From assembly GCA_023053545.1 (NCBI GenBank), contig JAKZAN010000177.1, positions 1 to 64,000 on the forward strand: a DNA stretch of 64,000 nucleotides, in the 5' to 3' direction. Positions 11,314-22,910 of the stretch are shown in pieces. Each line of letters opens with the position of its first letter. The stretch's first letter is position 1. A program made the translations under genes and the position numbers. The notes under the pieces are model-generated. The model made no database searches and was not told where the DNA came from. It saw only the letters and a program-made list of their open reading frames with translations. The stretch comes from Lepidurus packardi (Eukaryota; Arthropoda; Branchiopoda; Notostraca; Triopsidae).

Positions 11314-11832
11314 TCACAAGTCTTCATCCTACACTACTAAAGTTTCCTAACGCCTTTTGATTTCCTACAGCCTCGATAGAATATCAGTCTTAGCCTTCAC
11401 CAGACAGAAATTCACGAACTTCTTCGACACTCGATCCGAAGAGGTGTAGTCCACTGGCTCTCGTTTGTTGTTTCCGAAGAACTTGAAGGTGGGGTAGCCG
11501 CTGATACTATATGGTCGCCCCACCTCCCCGTCGGTAGTCATGTCCACAGCCCCTACATTAACGATGCCCTCGAGGATGTGTGCTGTCTTTTCGAACTCAG
11601 GAACTGTATGTTTGCAGTGTCCACACCAAGGAGCTACGCAGTAGAATGGATTTTATTAGTTATTAATATTGGCCTTACCGTAAAACTCGATGAGCCAGGA
11701 CTCTTCGGATTCAAGTACTTCGGTCTTGAAACTTTCTTTGTTGAGCAAAACAACTTTCGAGCCGGGTTAATAGAGAGCGAGGCAGGTTCCGAGCCAGGCC
11801 AGCAACAAGAGGCAGACCTTGTGAGTGCGCAT
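11314..11832 (-). CDS. P5/PDI-like single thioredoxin-domain protein
   Basis: A 157-aa secretory-pathway protein in two exons, with a 45-nt intron at 11634-11678. A signal peptide (hydrophobic VCLLLLAWLGTCLA) is followed by LYEPGSKVVLL and one thioredoxin fold with the active site FYAPWCGHCK near residue 57. The cis-Pro loop GYPTFKFFG closes the domain. Spacing and sequence resemble the first a-type domain of P5/PDIA6. It has no second domain, and the C-terminus is acidic (LVVEDEDL) without a canonical KDEL/HDEL, so ER retention is uncertain. The splice junction falls inside the active-site peptide, at the Ala of APWCGHC. The likely role is disulfide formation or isomerisation in the ER. Confidence 0.88.
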
Positions 11833-12014
11833 GGTGGGTTCGCCGAAAATGGGTTTATATACGTGTGAGATGATTATATAAGCCGTAATCAGATTCTTCC
11901 CTCCGGTTCCAATCCAAATCTATTATCTTCAACTACCAGTTCTACTCCCAAATCATTCCAACCCTCATGCACACAAGTATCAATTCCTTTAAATTTCAGC
12001 CATACACCCAGCCA

Positions 12015-13245
12015 TCAAGCAACAATTGCGTACCGGAGCCTGTGCGCACCGCCCAGACTCAGTACCTGGCCTGCCAAACTCTGGTCCTCATTCTCGAACA
12101 CCTTGCTATGGGGGTTCTGATCAGACTTCTCGATGAATTTATCGTTGATGAACAGAATTTTTCCTTCCTTAGTCACCACTCCCACACTGTCATCAGTCGC
12201 GAAGATCCTGTTCACGGATTCTGTCTGAGGGAAAGCTGTGGGCTTGAAGGCGATATCCATACCACTGTAATACACCTTTCCGTCATCGGTCTGCAGGATC
12301 AGACTGTTACTAGAGATTTCGAAGTCGGTGACTTTGTGTCCGTGGTAGGCCTAGTCCAGCACAGGAGTAACCTCACTGCGGTACTTATCAAGCACAACTT
12401 TCGGGTGCTCTCTGATTCCCATAGCGCCCATACTGTTCTGGCCAAAGGTGTACAGTTTTCCATTGTCTATATGCTTATATGGGCTGATGCGTACCTGCGA
12501 GGAAGACGGTGAAGCCGCCTGCAGACTTAACTTTTGTGATGTGTGTATGTCTCTTGTGCTGCCATTGGTTCAGGCTTTTCAGCTCCTGAGGCACCAAGGA
12601 ATAGTTTTCATCCAAAAGTCTGCCCTGGGAGGCATGGCCCCATCCGAACACTTTATGGTTGTCAGCTATAGCGATCGTGAAGGAGTCTCCTGCAGAGACG
12701 TGGGTGAAGCGGGTGTTGCTCAGTTCGGTCAGCTCGGTGGGTAAGGCTCTATCGCCCAAGGATTTGAAGCCAAGGGGGCTAGTTTCTATACGTATGAAAG
12801 TGATGCATTATTTTAATATGTTACTTGCGAAAAGGCCGGTGAGAATGGGGAACCTTCCCAGTCCACCATAGCCCCAAGTGAAGAGACCCTGGTCAGTGAT
12901 TACGATGTTATGGTTGCTGCCACAGGCGAAGTCGCTGATAGTGAGTCTGTTGGTTCTGAAGAAATCGATGAGCCTGGGGGAGTCGTGATTTTATTATCCG
13001 GTTCCCAGCTGGCCGAAGTCACCGAGACCAACGCTGTAAAGGTTGTTTTCCTCTGAGATTTGAGAGAAGGAAGTGGTACCTGTGAGGATGAGGGCGTGTT
13101 GCGAGCCGGTTTCCACTCTAGAGGCGTTGGGGACTTCGGGGTTGAGCTTGGGGGTGTAGGGGCTGTCAGGGTTTTCGCCCCAGGTGAGAAGGCGTCCGCT
13201 TCTGGAGAAATTGCTGACGATTCTGGTGATTTGGCGAGCGAGCAT
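12015..13245 (-). CDS. RCC1-repeat (beta-propeller) protein
   Basis: A 387-aa protein in three exons, with introns of 39 nt (12786-12824) and 28 nt (12467-12494). It consists of RCC1-type blades: SGRLLTWGENP, NNLYSVGLGDFGQLGTG, QGLFTWGYGGLGR, DNHKVFGWGHASQGRL and NGKLYTFGQNSMGAMG, each preceded by a Cys/Ala-Gly-x-x-His/Phe element (ETGSQHALIL, ACGSNHNIVI, SAGDSFTIAI). The later blades (after residue ~290) are degenerate. Nothing outside the propeller is seen, so it could be a Ran exchange factor or, as often in protists, a generic RCC1-like scaffold. No evidence distinguishes these. Confidence 0.85.
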
Positions 13246-13938
13246 GGTGTTGTATATTATGTGGATTATATTTGTTTGAGGAAATGATTTGATGTTGTTA
13301 TAGATGGCGAGACGCCTGTGTCTTTGATACTATATGCGACTTCAATATCATACCGACTCTCTTCGCTATTGGCATGCCACCCACCTTTGCCAGACACTCG
13401 AACACTCAGTCTTCTGTTCTTCAATCGCTCGTCACTCCTGTGCTCGGAAGTATCCCTTTCAGTTTACAGAAATGTGGTTGCAATTGTGGCATCCATGGAG
13501 TTAATGAATTGGATTCGCAGTCGATAGATTATGGAAAATACAGGCTTGGCTTTGGCTGGGGATGTCTCCGACTAAAGCAGGATGACGGGTGTAAAAGTGG
13601 AAAGTCAGGATTGGAGTTGATGGGTGTTCAATAATGAAGTAGTGGCACGTTTTCTGTTTCTAAGTGACATCAGACTATGATGCTGCCTGCGCAAAAATAC
13701 AGATAAAATGATCAAGGTACAGCCGTGCCACGATTACTTGGGAAGAGGTTATTAGTGTCGGTAAACATGTATATCAGTAGATCCCAGTCATTCAGTATAT
13801 TGAAACAAGCATTCTCGCTGCATTCCCGAATTAATCTACCTGGGAAAGTCAGCCAGCTCATTAGTCTAGAAACCATCATTCAAATGCTTCATTCTTCACG
13901 ATCAGCTACTAATTTTATTTCTCCCGAAATTGATAACC
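13246..13938. other. Intergenic stretch, nothing supported
   Basis: About 690 bp lie between the RCC1-like 5' end and the UDP-sugar dehydrogenase ATG. Short plus-strand frames (13318-13634) and the 5' extension of the frame starting at 13725 show no domain character and no plausible splice pattern. The region contains the promoters of both divergent genes. Confidence 0.45.
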
Positions 13939-14795
13939 ATGGAAAACAGCAGTGCCTCCTCCCTCAAAGTCTCTATGATTGGCATGGGCTTCGTTGGCAC
14001 CGCCATGTTCACCAGTTTCCACCACAAAGGCATGAAGTCCGGACCAACCTTTTCGGCTTCGACAAATTCCTTACTGGCCCCAACATCCACACCTTCGAGG
14101 AATGCCTGGAGACCGATTTCATGTTCCTAGCCCTGCCAACCAAGTACAACTCGAGCCTCAAACAGTATGATAAGTCTGCCATCCAACAGACCTGCTAAAA
14201 GTTGGAGGCTGCCAACTACGATGGGCTCATCGTGATCAAGAGCACTGTGGAGCCTGAAACCACCGAAAAATTGGTGGCCAAATATCCCAAACTATCCTTC
14301 GTGCACAACCCGGAATTCTTGAGCGCAAAGACAGCTTATGAGGATTTCCATAATCAGAAACATGTAGTTCTTGGGAAATCCTCCAGCTGCCCGACCAAGA
14401 AATTCGAATCTTTGAAGGACTTCTACCACTACTACTACCCAGACGTCAAGATCTCTGAGTGCACTTCCCTCGAGTCGGAGTCTATGAAGATTTTCTGCAA
14501 TTGCTTCTACGCAGTCAAGGTTCAGTTCTTCACCGAGATCTATTTGTTATGCCAGAAGACAGGCTGCGACTACGAGAAGGTGCGTGATATGATGTTGGGG
14601 AACAGCTGGATCAACCCGATGCACACGACGGTGCCAGGGAGCGACGGGCAGGTGAGCTACGGTGGCTACTGTTTCCCGAAGGATACGAATGCGCTGAACC
14701 AGTACATGGCTCGGGTGGGGACAGCGAACGGAGTGCTGGAAGCGTGCATAACATAACGGAACAAGATGCGTTCAGACCACATCAACTAGGAGTGA
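13939..14795 (+). CDS. UDP-glucose/GDP-mannose dehydrogenase-family protein, C-domain absent, 1-nt frame break
   Basis: If one base missing near 14037 is allowed for, this encodes a 285-aa nucleotide-sugar dehydrogenase. The N-terminal Rossmann motif VSMIGMGFVGTAMF is in one frame. From about residue 34 the protein continues in another (NLFGFDKFLTGPN..). Family motifs follow: IVIKSTVEPETTE, NPEFLSAKTAYEDF, the central helix SESMKIFCNCFYAVK..FTEIYLLC and the catalytic Cys loop YGGYCFPKDTNAL. The protein ends soon after it, so the usual C-terminal UDP-sugar-binding domain is missing. Without that domain, its substrate and even its catalysis are open. The frame break needs one extra G (ATGAA[G]GTC); no intron explains it. 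UAR codons at 14196-14198, 14754-14756 and 14787-14789 read Glu. Confidence 0.75.
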
Positions 14796-14984
14796 TGGTA
14801 TATGTATATATTGGATGGTTTAGGTCCGATCAATGAGTTCGCGTTGGGCAATTTTCGCGAGGAATAAAAACAGTGGATTAACTATCAGGATTGGTTGTTT
14901 AGATATTTTTAGGCTGCCTATGCCACCAGAGAAACCGAAAAGTAACTCCTTTATATCTCACTATAACTGTCACCAGTTTCACAC

Positions 14985-17900
14985 TCAGCCAAAAACTTCG
15001 TCATCATACACCTCCTCTGGCGTGCCCTCTTCTTAGCCATTCTTTCCCGCTCCCTCAGCGTCCTCAGCCTTCTCATTCCTGGCCTCCGCAGCAGCTTCTG
15101 GTTTTTCCTCTTCAGCCACTCGGGACTATCCAGTATGCCCATCTTGTTCCAAGTTCTGCACAGCTACAGTCTCCTCAACGGGAAGCACTAAAGGCTTGTC
15201 AGGGGTTACCTCTACGCCTTGTGCCTGTTGGGTGTTTTCAGATACGGCTTTTATCTAGGCAACTGCATCCTATTGAGTCATCGTCTTTTACTGCTGGGGA
15301 TCTACTGAAACCTTTTCTACATATTTTGCTTTAGGTTTGGTAACCTGAGTCTTCGGCTCTGGTTTCTGAATAGTCTTTTCCTCAGGCTTCTCTTGAGGTT
15401 GTTTCTCCACGTACTGCTTCTTTTCTACCTTTGCTTTGGGCTGACTGCTGTCTTCCTCCACCTTCCTGGGAACTTCTACAGGTTTTTCGGGAGCGGGTCT
15501 CGTCAATATCTTAGCAGGTTTGGGCTATGAAGGTGCTTGTCCTGGACCTGTGACGACGGGTACTTATACGATAGGGGCAGGTTCCGCTGGTTCTACTTCT
15601 GAACTCTGAGGTTTCTCTTTCTCCAAGGTTTCTTTGAACAACTGATTCTTCTTTTAAGCATATTCGGAAACCTTCTCTTTAAAGGTCTTCTTATCTTCTT
15701 TGACCGCGTCTATTAGAGCCTTTTCATCAGCCTTGGGCACGTAGACTTTGTGTCTTTGTGCTTTATCTACAACTGTGATGTAGCCTTCATTCGGGTCTTA
15801 TTTGCGGTTCTTCATCAAAGCCTCTGCCACATCAAAGGGGCAGTTGATGATTTTACTTACCTTCTCATATTCTAACAACGACCCTATTCCGCGGTTCTTG
15901 AAACGCGAATGGAAGAGAGGAATGCTTCCATCCCATCCTTTGTGATCAGTCACCTTCCTAACGTCCACTAGTCTTGTCCATACTTCAATGTTGAAAAGCT
16001 CTCTGAAGCCAAATCTCCCACCCCATAGGAAATTGACGAGTCCTTTTAGATCTGTTTTTCCGAAGCTTGGCCTCTCGAAAAGAACTTCATACTCTTCATT
16101 GTCGATGCCGACTATAATTGCCTTCTAGCCAAAGAATTCAGTGTTCAGACAAACTACACGATCGCCGATGGCGTGGACTTCAGGCTGCGTCTTGAGGTAT
16201 ATCAAACCCTGTTAGGTGAGGGGTTTGGAGATCAGCATATTTGGATCGAGTTCCAAAACCAATGATCGGGTTTCTTGGCGTGAAACCTGGGAAGCTGCGA
16301 AATATTTGAGGAGGTTCTCGATCTTTTGCTTAGACACTCTTTTGGAGTTTAGTTAAGAGTTGGGATGATGGATCTCTTCTTTTTTGAGCAACCAAATATA
16401 GGCTTTCATGAGTGGCTGGTTGGGGTCCTCATCGTTGGGGAACACATCTTAGGCGACAATATCCCTGTTCCATTCCGGAGATTTACTCTGTGTCTTGCTT
16501 TCAGAAATAATTTCCTCATACCTCGTTTTCATGAACTAGAAAACTCTTGGGTACGCCTGCTTGTACTCGTGCAGCAGAGTCACAGCCTGCAGCGACAGCT
16601 CCAGCCTGAAGAATACCTTGTAGATGTTGCCGTCAAAGTGACCATTCTAGTCATGAGGAATTCTCACAAGTGTTGGCACAATTCTACCTTAATTTCGCTT
16701 GATCAGGTTGAGACCAAGATCAAGAGCCCTAGGCATGCCGCTAGCTGACATCTTCGAACTATCCAATAGCACCTGGATAGTGTCCAGGATCTGCAAAAGT
16801 ACCACCTTGTCGATTCCGAGCATATCAGCGACGAACCCTAACTTAAAGAAACACTCATTCGTATTGATGGTATTCAGTAATTATAAGGGGATGGTTGGAA
16901 CAAGTTCATGGACTGCAACTTTGACCTTTTTTCCTCCAGAGTAGCCTACGACCTTCGCCAGGGATCCTGCAGTCTTTACGGAATTCCCTAAAACCACAAC
17001 TTCCTGGCCAATGGGCAGTTCTTCTTCAAGACTAGGCGCCTTGGTACTGATTCTCTTGGTGAAGCTATACTTGTAGGATTTGTTGACGACATTGCTTGGG
17101 ATGATACGAGTGCCGTACTCCCAATAGCTGGGGTAAAAGCCTCCGTTGAGCTTGCGGACGGTTAGCTTAGACTCCTTTATGAGGTATATTTTGTCAGTAA
17201 AGAGGAGCTACACGCCCGAGTAGTGGTTGTCTACGATTTATTTACAGACTTCAAATATCTTTTAGGGTTTGGAGTTGTTATTGAGGCTGCCGTCCAACTC
17301 GTAGTCGCTGAACCTAAACTCTTCTACGCAGACAAATGCCTTTCTACTGGCTACTGCCTCCACCATGCCGAAATACTCGTGGGGGTATCCGAAGTACACC
17401 TCAGCTCCTAATTTGAAGCCAGGGGCCTCTCCTGTTTTAGAATTCTGTTCTTCGGGAACTGTGTCGAAAAGTTTGATTTGGAGTTTGCGGTCTTTATGCT
17501 TGCCGATAAAGCGCAATTACGCTTTGAAGTCCCGCATGTAGAGAGTCGGGAACTTCAGCATGTTTGGGTCGTCTTTCTTTGAGGACGATACATTTTGCGT
17601 GATGACATCTGCGACTCTGCCGATGTCGTGCTTTTCGAAGTTTATCTTGTGCATTTCCAACTCGACTGTGAAGTCGGCTATCTGCTTGTAGAAAGACTTC
17701 ACCATCATCTTTTGATCGGGCTTGTACACATAAAGTTCATTCATTGTCTCGTAGTTACGGGCCTTCTCCTCATCAGAATATTGGGACTGGGGAATCGAGT
17801 CGTACACGCGAGTCATGTGCCCTTGGTCGATGAATGGCAGAATATTTATGAACTCATGCTCCGCAAGTCCTCCGTAGGGGTCCACATCCACTTTGTCTGG

Positions 17901-19656
17901 GAAATAGTTGTTAGGCTGTCGCAACGGAGAATTTTAGTCGGTCACTAGACTTTGTAGGCAAGGGGGCAGCAGCGAGTAACTTTCACGGGGCAGGATACAC
18001 AGAAGTTGTTTAAAGGGCTCGTAAGGCCTCGAAAACGAGAATTCGAGCATAGGCACAGCCGCATCATTCATGTAGCTGAGATAGCGTTCGAGATCGGAGA
18101 CCAGAGGAGCGTAGTAGTGGGGATAGAACCACTCCCAACTGGGGAGATCCTTGAAGTAGTAGCGATACACGTAGTTGAGTCCTTGTACGTAGTCTTGGAG
18201 GAGCTGGTTGAGTTTCTCGGGCTCTGTGGCTGGGTCGAATTTGAGCTTCTCAGAATAGAATTTCTGTTTGGCACTTGCGCTATTATTCAGGAAAAGACTC
18301 TTCATCTAAAGCAAGAACTGCTCTTCCGTCCGCAGCCTTTCGTTATTGATATTCAGCCGATCGATCAGCTACGACTCGAACTATTGGATCTGCATTTTAT
18401 TTATCGGCTCCCGTAGGCCCACCTCTAGCTCTTCTTCGAGTTCTTTGAAAGCCTCTGATCCAGGCTTGACTGCTTTGTAAGCCAGACGAGTCTCGCCGCT
18501 TCTGTCCGAAATGAACTTGCCTTCAAAATCGCTGAGGATTTTGGTGAGTCTGTGAAGTTCTTTGATGTTTACTCCATCGGGGCCAATGATGTAGTCATCG
18601 CACTCATTAAGGAACTTCTTGAAGCCGAAGATGAGTTCTTCAAGGTTACCTTCCCTGATATCATAACAGTAACAGCGTGGGAGGAAGTCATTGCCGATAA
18701 AGAAGCAGAGGAAGACGAAGTCATCGATGATGCGTTGGATGTCGAAGGCGACCTTCATGTTGTCTCTCTGGGTGTTGTATTCTAGGTCCATGTACTATTT
18801 GATCATGTTTACGTAGATGACTTGGAACACCACATCCTTTATGTTTTTAGAGTGAGAAATGCAGACCTTCTTGGACTTGATTATGAATTGCTCGCGAATG
18901 ATGCACAGGTTCTTGAGTCGTAAACTCAGGGCCAACATGATAAGATCGGCATCGGCTCCGTAGAGGCAGTGGGAGGTGTTGTCATTGAAGACTCCCTGCG
19001 ACACCGAATTCCGGATGAAGTTCATGATCTTATGTTCTCCCTCGCCAGGAACGTCTGCGCCAGAGAAGATTACTGAGAACTGACGCCAGGCAGGATCTTC
19101 CTGGATCTTCTTCTGGATGAAGAACCGAAGCTGACGGTTGAGTTCGCTCATGAACTCGGTGCCTGGAGTGATGCAGTTGTTCTTAAACTATTCTTCATTC
19201 TTAGTGTCAGCGTAGAACTCCAACTTCCGCTCGAGTTCTTGGTAGTCCTTAGCACTACGGAATCGACGCGATCTCTGGTTGTTCATCTTAGCCCTGGGAG
19301 CCACGCCGTCTAAGCCCAGGAAGAGCAGTTTTTTGGGCTTTACCATGTTGACTATCGAGCTGATGTAGTTGAAGATGGAGAACCAGATCTCCTCGATTTC
19401 TTTGGACATGACTTGTGCTTTGAATATGATTGATTCGTCCTGGAGTATTGTTAGGTAGAGTAGAAAATGTAAGGTGGTAAGAAATACTTTGGAGCATTTG
19501 TAGATGATGCCGTTCATGTCGAGGTACAGGCAGTCAATTTCGGGCTGCGGGTTGGCCCCGAAATCGCTGAGGGTCATGGGATATCTCTTGGTAATCCTGC
19601 GGGGAGAGGTTAGATGAGAAGGGGAATTACCAGGAGAAGAAGCGAGGAACACCCAT
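14985..19656 (-). CDS. XRN1: 5'-3' exoribonuclease, XRN1 type
   Basis: A 1,529-aa exonuclease in three exons, with introns of 34 nt (19597-19630) and 48 nt (19440-19487). The N-terminus MGVPRFFSWITKRYP is the invariant XRN start. LYLDMNGIIYKCS, LDGVAPRAKMNNQRSRRFR, CITPGTEFM, IFSGADVPGEGEHKIM, HCLYGADADLIMLAL and CFFIGNDFLPR cover the acidic catalytic core. YYAPLVSDL and PRESYSLLPP match the following XRN domains. TAG at 18795-18797 aligns with the Glu of REYIDYEF. The last ~250 residues are a Pro/Glu/Lys/Gln-rich tail containing many UAR codons. No CCHC zinc knuckle typical of XRN2 was seen, so the cytoplasmic decay enzyme XRN1 is favoured. It degrades decapped mRNA. Confidence 0.92.
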
Positions 19657-19975
19657 CGGTCGGTTGTGGGAAGGAAGTGAGTATGCGAGGGGTTGAGTTA
19701 TAATTTTAAAAAGAATAGGGGCTGCGATACTCAAATCATATTTGAATCTACCATAGTCATATAATGGGTGTCCACTTTTGGATTGTCTCAGAATTAGCCT
19801 TTGTTATAATGACTCGTCCCAATAACCAGGCCGTAAGCCAATCCCAGCACACCAAAACCCTTTATCGTATATTCTAGAAAACTAAGGATTCCTCATCAAT
19901 ATTTGCACAAATCCATCTCTCAGCTGAACATCATTACCTGACCCTCTGCTGCCTATATACACCATCCCACTCTTC
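19657..19975. other. Intergenic, no gene seen
   Basis: This 319-bp gap lies between the 5' end of the XRN1 gene and the 3' end of the AHSA1-like gene. Both are on the minus strand, so it holds the XRN1 promoter. It is AT-rich, without a recognisable ORF or RNA gene. Confidence 0.5.
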
Positions 19976-20614
19976 TCATTCGTCTCGAAGCTTGCCCAGC
20001 TCAGCCTCCATGTGCTTGATCAGCTTGCTTACTTCATTGCTCACAGATTTTTTAACAGCTTCCTTATTCGCATCGCCCTTTGCCTTAATAGTATAGTCGC
20101 GGTCACCATGGTCAGTAAACTCCTCGAAGACCACCTCGCCGGATGCGTCTTCCTGGCCAGGAGTGCCCTGATATTCTAGAGTGATATGGAGCTCGTAGCT
20201 CATGCTTTTCTTTCCTCTCGAAAAGAAGAATTGTGCCTAAGGGATGATGAGGAAGGGAGTTACCTCTCCGGTGACTTTGGTCTTGAGAATAAGGGCTTTG
20301 CCGTCAGTAGTATTGATATTGAGGAGTGACTGATTGATCCTTTTCTAGATTTCGGCGATTGATATCTTTTTCTATTCCCTACAACGCAGCAATCAATGGC
20401 TGATGAGTTTGCACTGTTACCAAGTGCCCGAGCTGTTCCACACAGAAGGGGCTTTGTCGGAGGTCTATTTGTTGGGTTCGGAGGGCGACTAGATTTTCTG
20501 GGGAGCGATGTCGATTTTGACGTCGGGGTTGCGGGGTTTGACCCAGTAGGTGTAGGAATTTTCTTTGCTTTTGTTGTCAGTCTTGGGGAGTTGGGTAGGG
20601 GCGGAGTCAGTCAT
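19976..20614 (-). CDS. Aha1 N-terminal-domain protein (Hsp90 co-chaperone type)
   Basis: A 189-aa protein in three exons, with introns of 42 nt (20379-20420) and 27 nt (20237-20263). A Lys/Asn-rich N-terminal 50 residues (containing YTYWVKPRNPDV) leads to NSSGTWEEKKISIAEIEKR, the Aha1_N start (WNxxxWHWEEK-type), in which the second Glu is TAG. FSRGKKSMSYELHITLEYQG then matches the Aha1 strand pair, and the domain ends in a helical C-terminus. The larger C-terminal AHSA1/START domain of canonical Aha1 is absent, as in Hch1-type proteins. The expected role is to stimulate Hsp90 ATPase by binding its middle domain. Confidence 0.8.
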
Positions 20615-20913
20615 GGGGTGGTGGAGTGATTGTAATGGTGTGGTGTAATATTGAAAAACTAATTATGAGGCTGGGCATGGGACTAATTTTAAAAACCGGA
20701 TGTTATAGTTCTGCAAGTATCGAGAATATACTTCTTGAAACAATTGAGTAGCTTCCCGACACTATCCTGCTAGACTCATTCATTCTGGTGCCCTCTGTCT
20801 TATTTTGTTTATCCCCTCTTCATAACTCTGTCTCATTATTCCCCTCGAAACCCTATCCTTTCCAACCACAACCCACTCCCGCATCTTATCCCTTCCCTCT
20901 GCCAACCCCTCCT

Positions 20914-22791
20914 ATGAACCCAACAAATAATAAAGAGTCTCTCTACTTATCCAACCAGATCAAAGTTATCTAATATGTTAAAACACATCATCTTCACATT
21001 TCCAAGTGCTTCGACGAACTATGCCCATCTGATAGCCAAGCACCCAGAGCCAAGGTATAGAGGGTATTCGACTACCTCAAATCAGCCTTCAGCCTCGACG
21101 GGTTCCAGTTTGAGGAGCTTCCGACGCATAGCCCATTTTTGGTGTAGAACAACAGGGAGAAGATAGAACAGCTACTGCATAAGTTCTACACCCAGGCCAA
21201 GGGGTTGGCTCCATAGAAATTCCTTTTCTATCGGACGACGATTTCGGAAGAGGAAGTTGCAGATCTGATAGAGTTCTGGATCAAAAACAATAGTGACGTA
21301 TTTGTTAACTACAGCACCCCGAACCAGACTGCCAATTAGTTTATTGGCCGGTCCGACGTACCCATCTAAAAGCAGATCCAGGATCTCTTAGATGAGATCA
21401 GGAAGTACGAACTCACTCTCGAGAGCGTTCAGACGCCTGCCGAGAAAGCACGCATCGAGGAAAAAATTAGCAGTCTCCGCAAACAAGTAGAACAAACACT
21501 AATAGAGCAGGAGACCAGAGTTGTCCAGGGATAAAAGTCGAATGCCAACGGTGCAGATGAACCCTCTCCCACCCATTCGGAAGGTCACAAAACGATTGAG
21601 TCAAATGCGTCTAAGAAAAAAAGCTTCGTGATTGAAGAGTACTTGCTCCCGGCAGAAGTGCCTGCAATGGTGAGCAAGATGAGTAACGTTTCTCCCGAAA
21701 ACCGCAAGATTCTTCTGAAAGCCATATTCGAGAACTACTCGAAACAACGGTACGTGGTGGGGAATAATGTGTCCTTCTAACGTATCGAGGAGCAGACGAC
21801 CACAATGAACTACATCAAAGTAGCACATTTTCTCAAAGACTTCGGAGTCAAGACTAAGGACAAACAGCAACCTTTCCGAATATTCCAAAAGGTCTCACCC
21901 AATCTGAGGACCCTAGAACCACAGGAGTTTGAAGAGTTCCTGAACGCACTAGCCAGGCAAAACGAAGAAGAAGGATTGGCTGATTCCGACAAAGAAGACA
22001 GATTTTTTAACAGACTATTTTCTAGCGAAGCAGGGAAGCCCTACAAGAGCAAGATAAGGACGAGGGGAATCGCGTTTGAAAGCAAGGAAAGCAATGATTT
22101 CCGTATAAAGCCTGAAGAGATCAAGTACGAGTTCAAGTTATCTCCTCACTCTGGGAAGCTTCCTGCTGAAATCATCGACGAACTGCAGCACCGGAGGATC
22201 GAGAAGATGCACCAGAAGATCGAACAGCAGAGGCAGAAAGATATTGTCAACCAGAAATACCTGAAAAAATTGAGCTCTATTGACCCCTTTAACGCCAGTC
22301 TTGTGAATCTAAAATAGCCGGCACCCAGACCTGACGAAGGAGTGGTGGCTATCAACAACCTCGAATCTTTGCGAGACACTTCCTTCAATCCCAAATAATT
22401 TTTCAAACTAGACGATGTTGATGATCCTTTCCTCTCAGAGTATGCTCTAAAAAGTCACAATCGGAGCAGCATCGAGATACCGCAGAAGAGTCCTGGGAAT
22501 AGTCCGTTAAAAAAAGGGGATAAAAGCAACGACGCGACCTCATCGCCAAGCACCGGACGGAGAGTGAGAACTAAGAGTATTGCGGAAGAGGTGTCTGCAC
22601 GGGCCAGCGAAGTAGGCAAGATGCAGGAAGCGAGACAAGAATCTATTATTAAGAATATGGCTGCACAGAATGAACGGAAACTAGAGTTGGGCCTAGGGGC
22701 AGTGCGGAAGTCAGGCCAGTACGGGGGAGTGAACAGTAGCAGGACGGAGAACGAGAACAGCAGGTCTGAAAAAGGGCGGCGCATCGTCTGA
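20914..22791 (+). CDS. Unrecognised 625-aa charged protein
   Basis: A single-exon frame from ATG 20914 to TGA 22789-22791 that includes about a dozen UAR codons (for example 21154, 21217 and 21778), all read as Glu. Residues 1-210 are mixed and helical. Around 155-185 there is a coiled-coil-like stretch (QIQDLLDEIRKYELTLESV). Residues ~300-350 (HFLKDFGVKT...FRIFQKVS...EFEEFLNALA) look like helix-loop-helix without Ca2+ ligands. A Gln/Lys-rich helix lies near 440 (HRRIEKMHQKIEQQRQKD). The tail is basic and Ser/Asn-rich. I do not recognise a family. The composition suggests a cytoskeletal or cilium-associated structural protein, which is an inference only. Confidence 0.72.
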
Positions 22792-22910
22792 GAGTTTGCC
22801 GCGAACCGTCCTCTAACGGCTACTAATTTGGGATTGGAGTTATGTTAATTTTGTGAAATGCAAGAGCGTCAGAGATGCCTTTATGGACCAGCACGTTCTG
22901 ATTTGCGATA

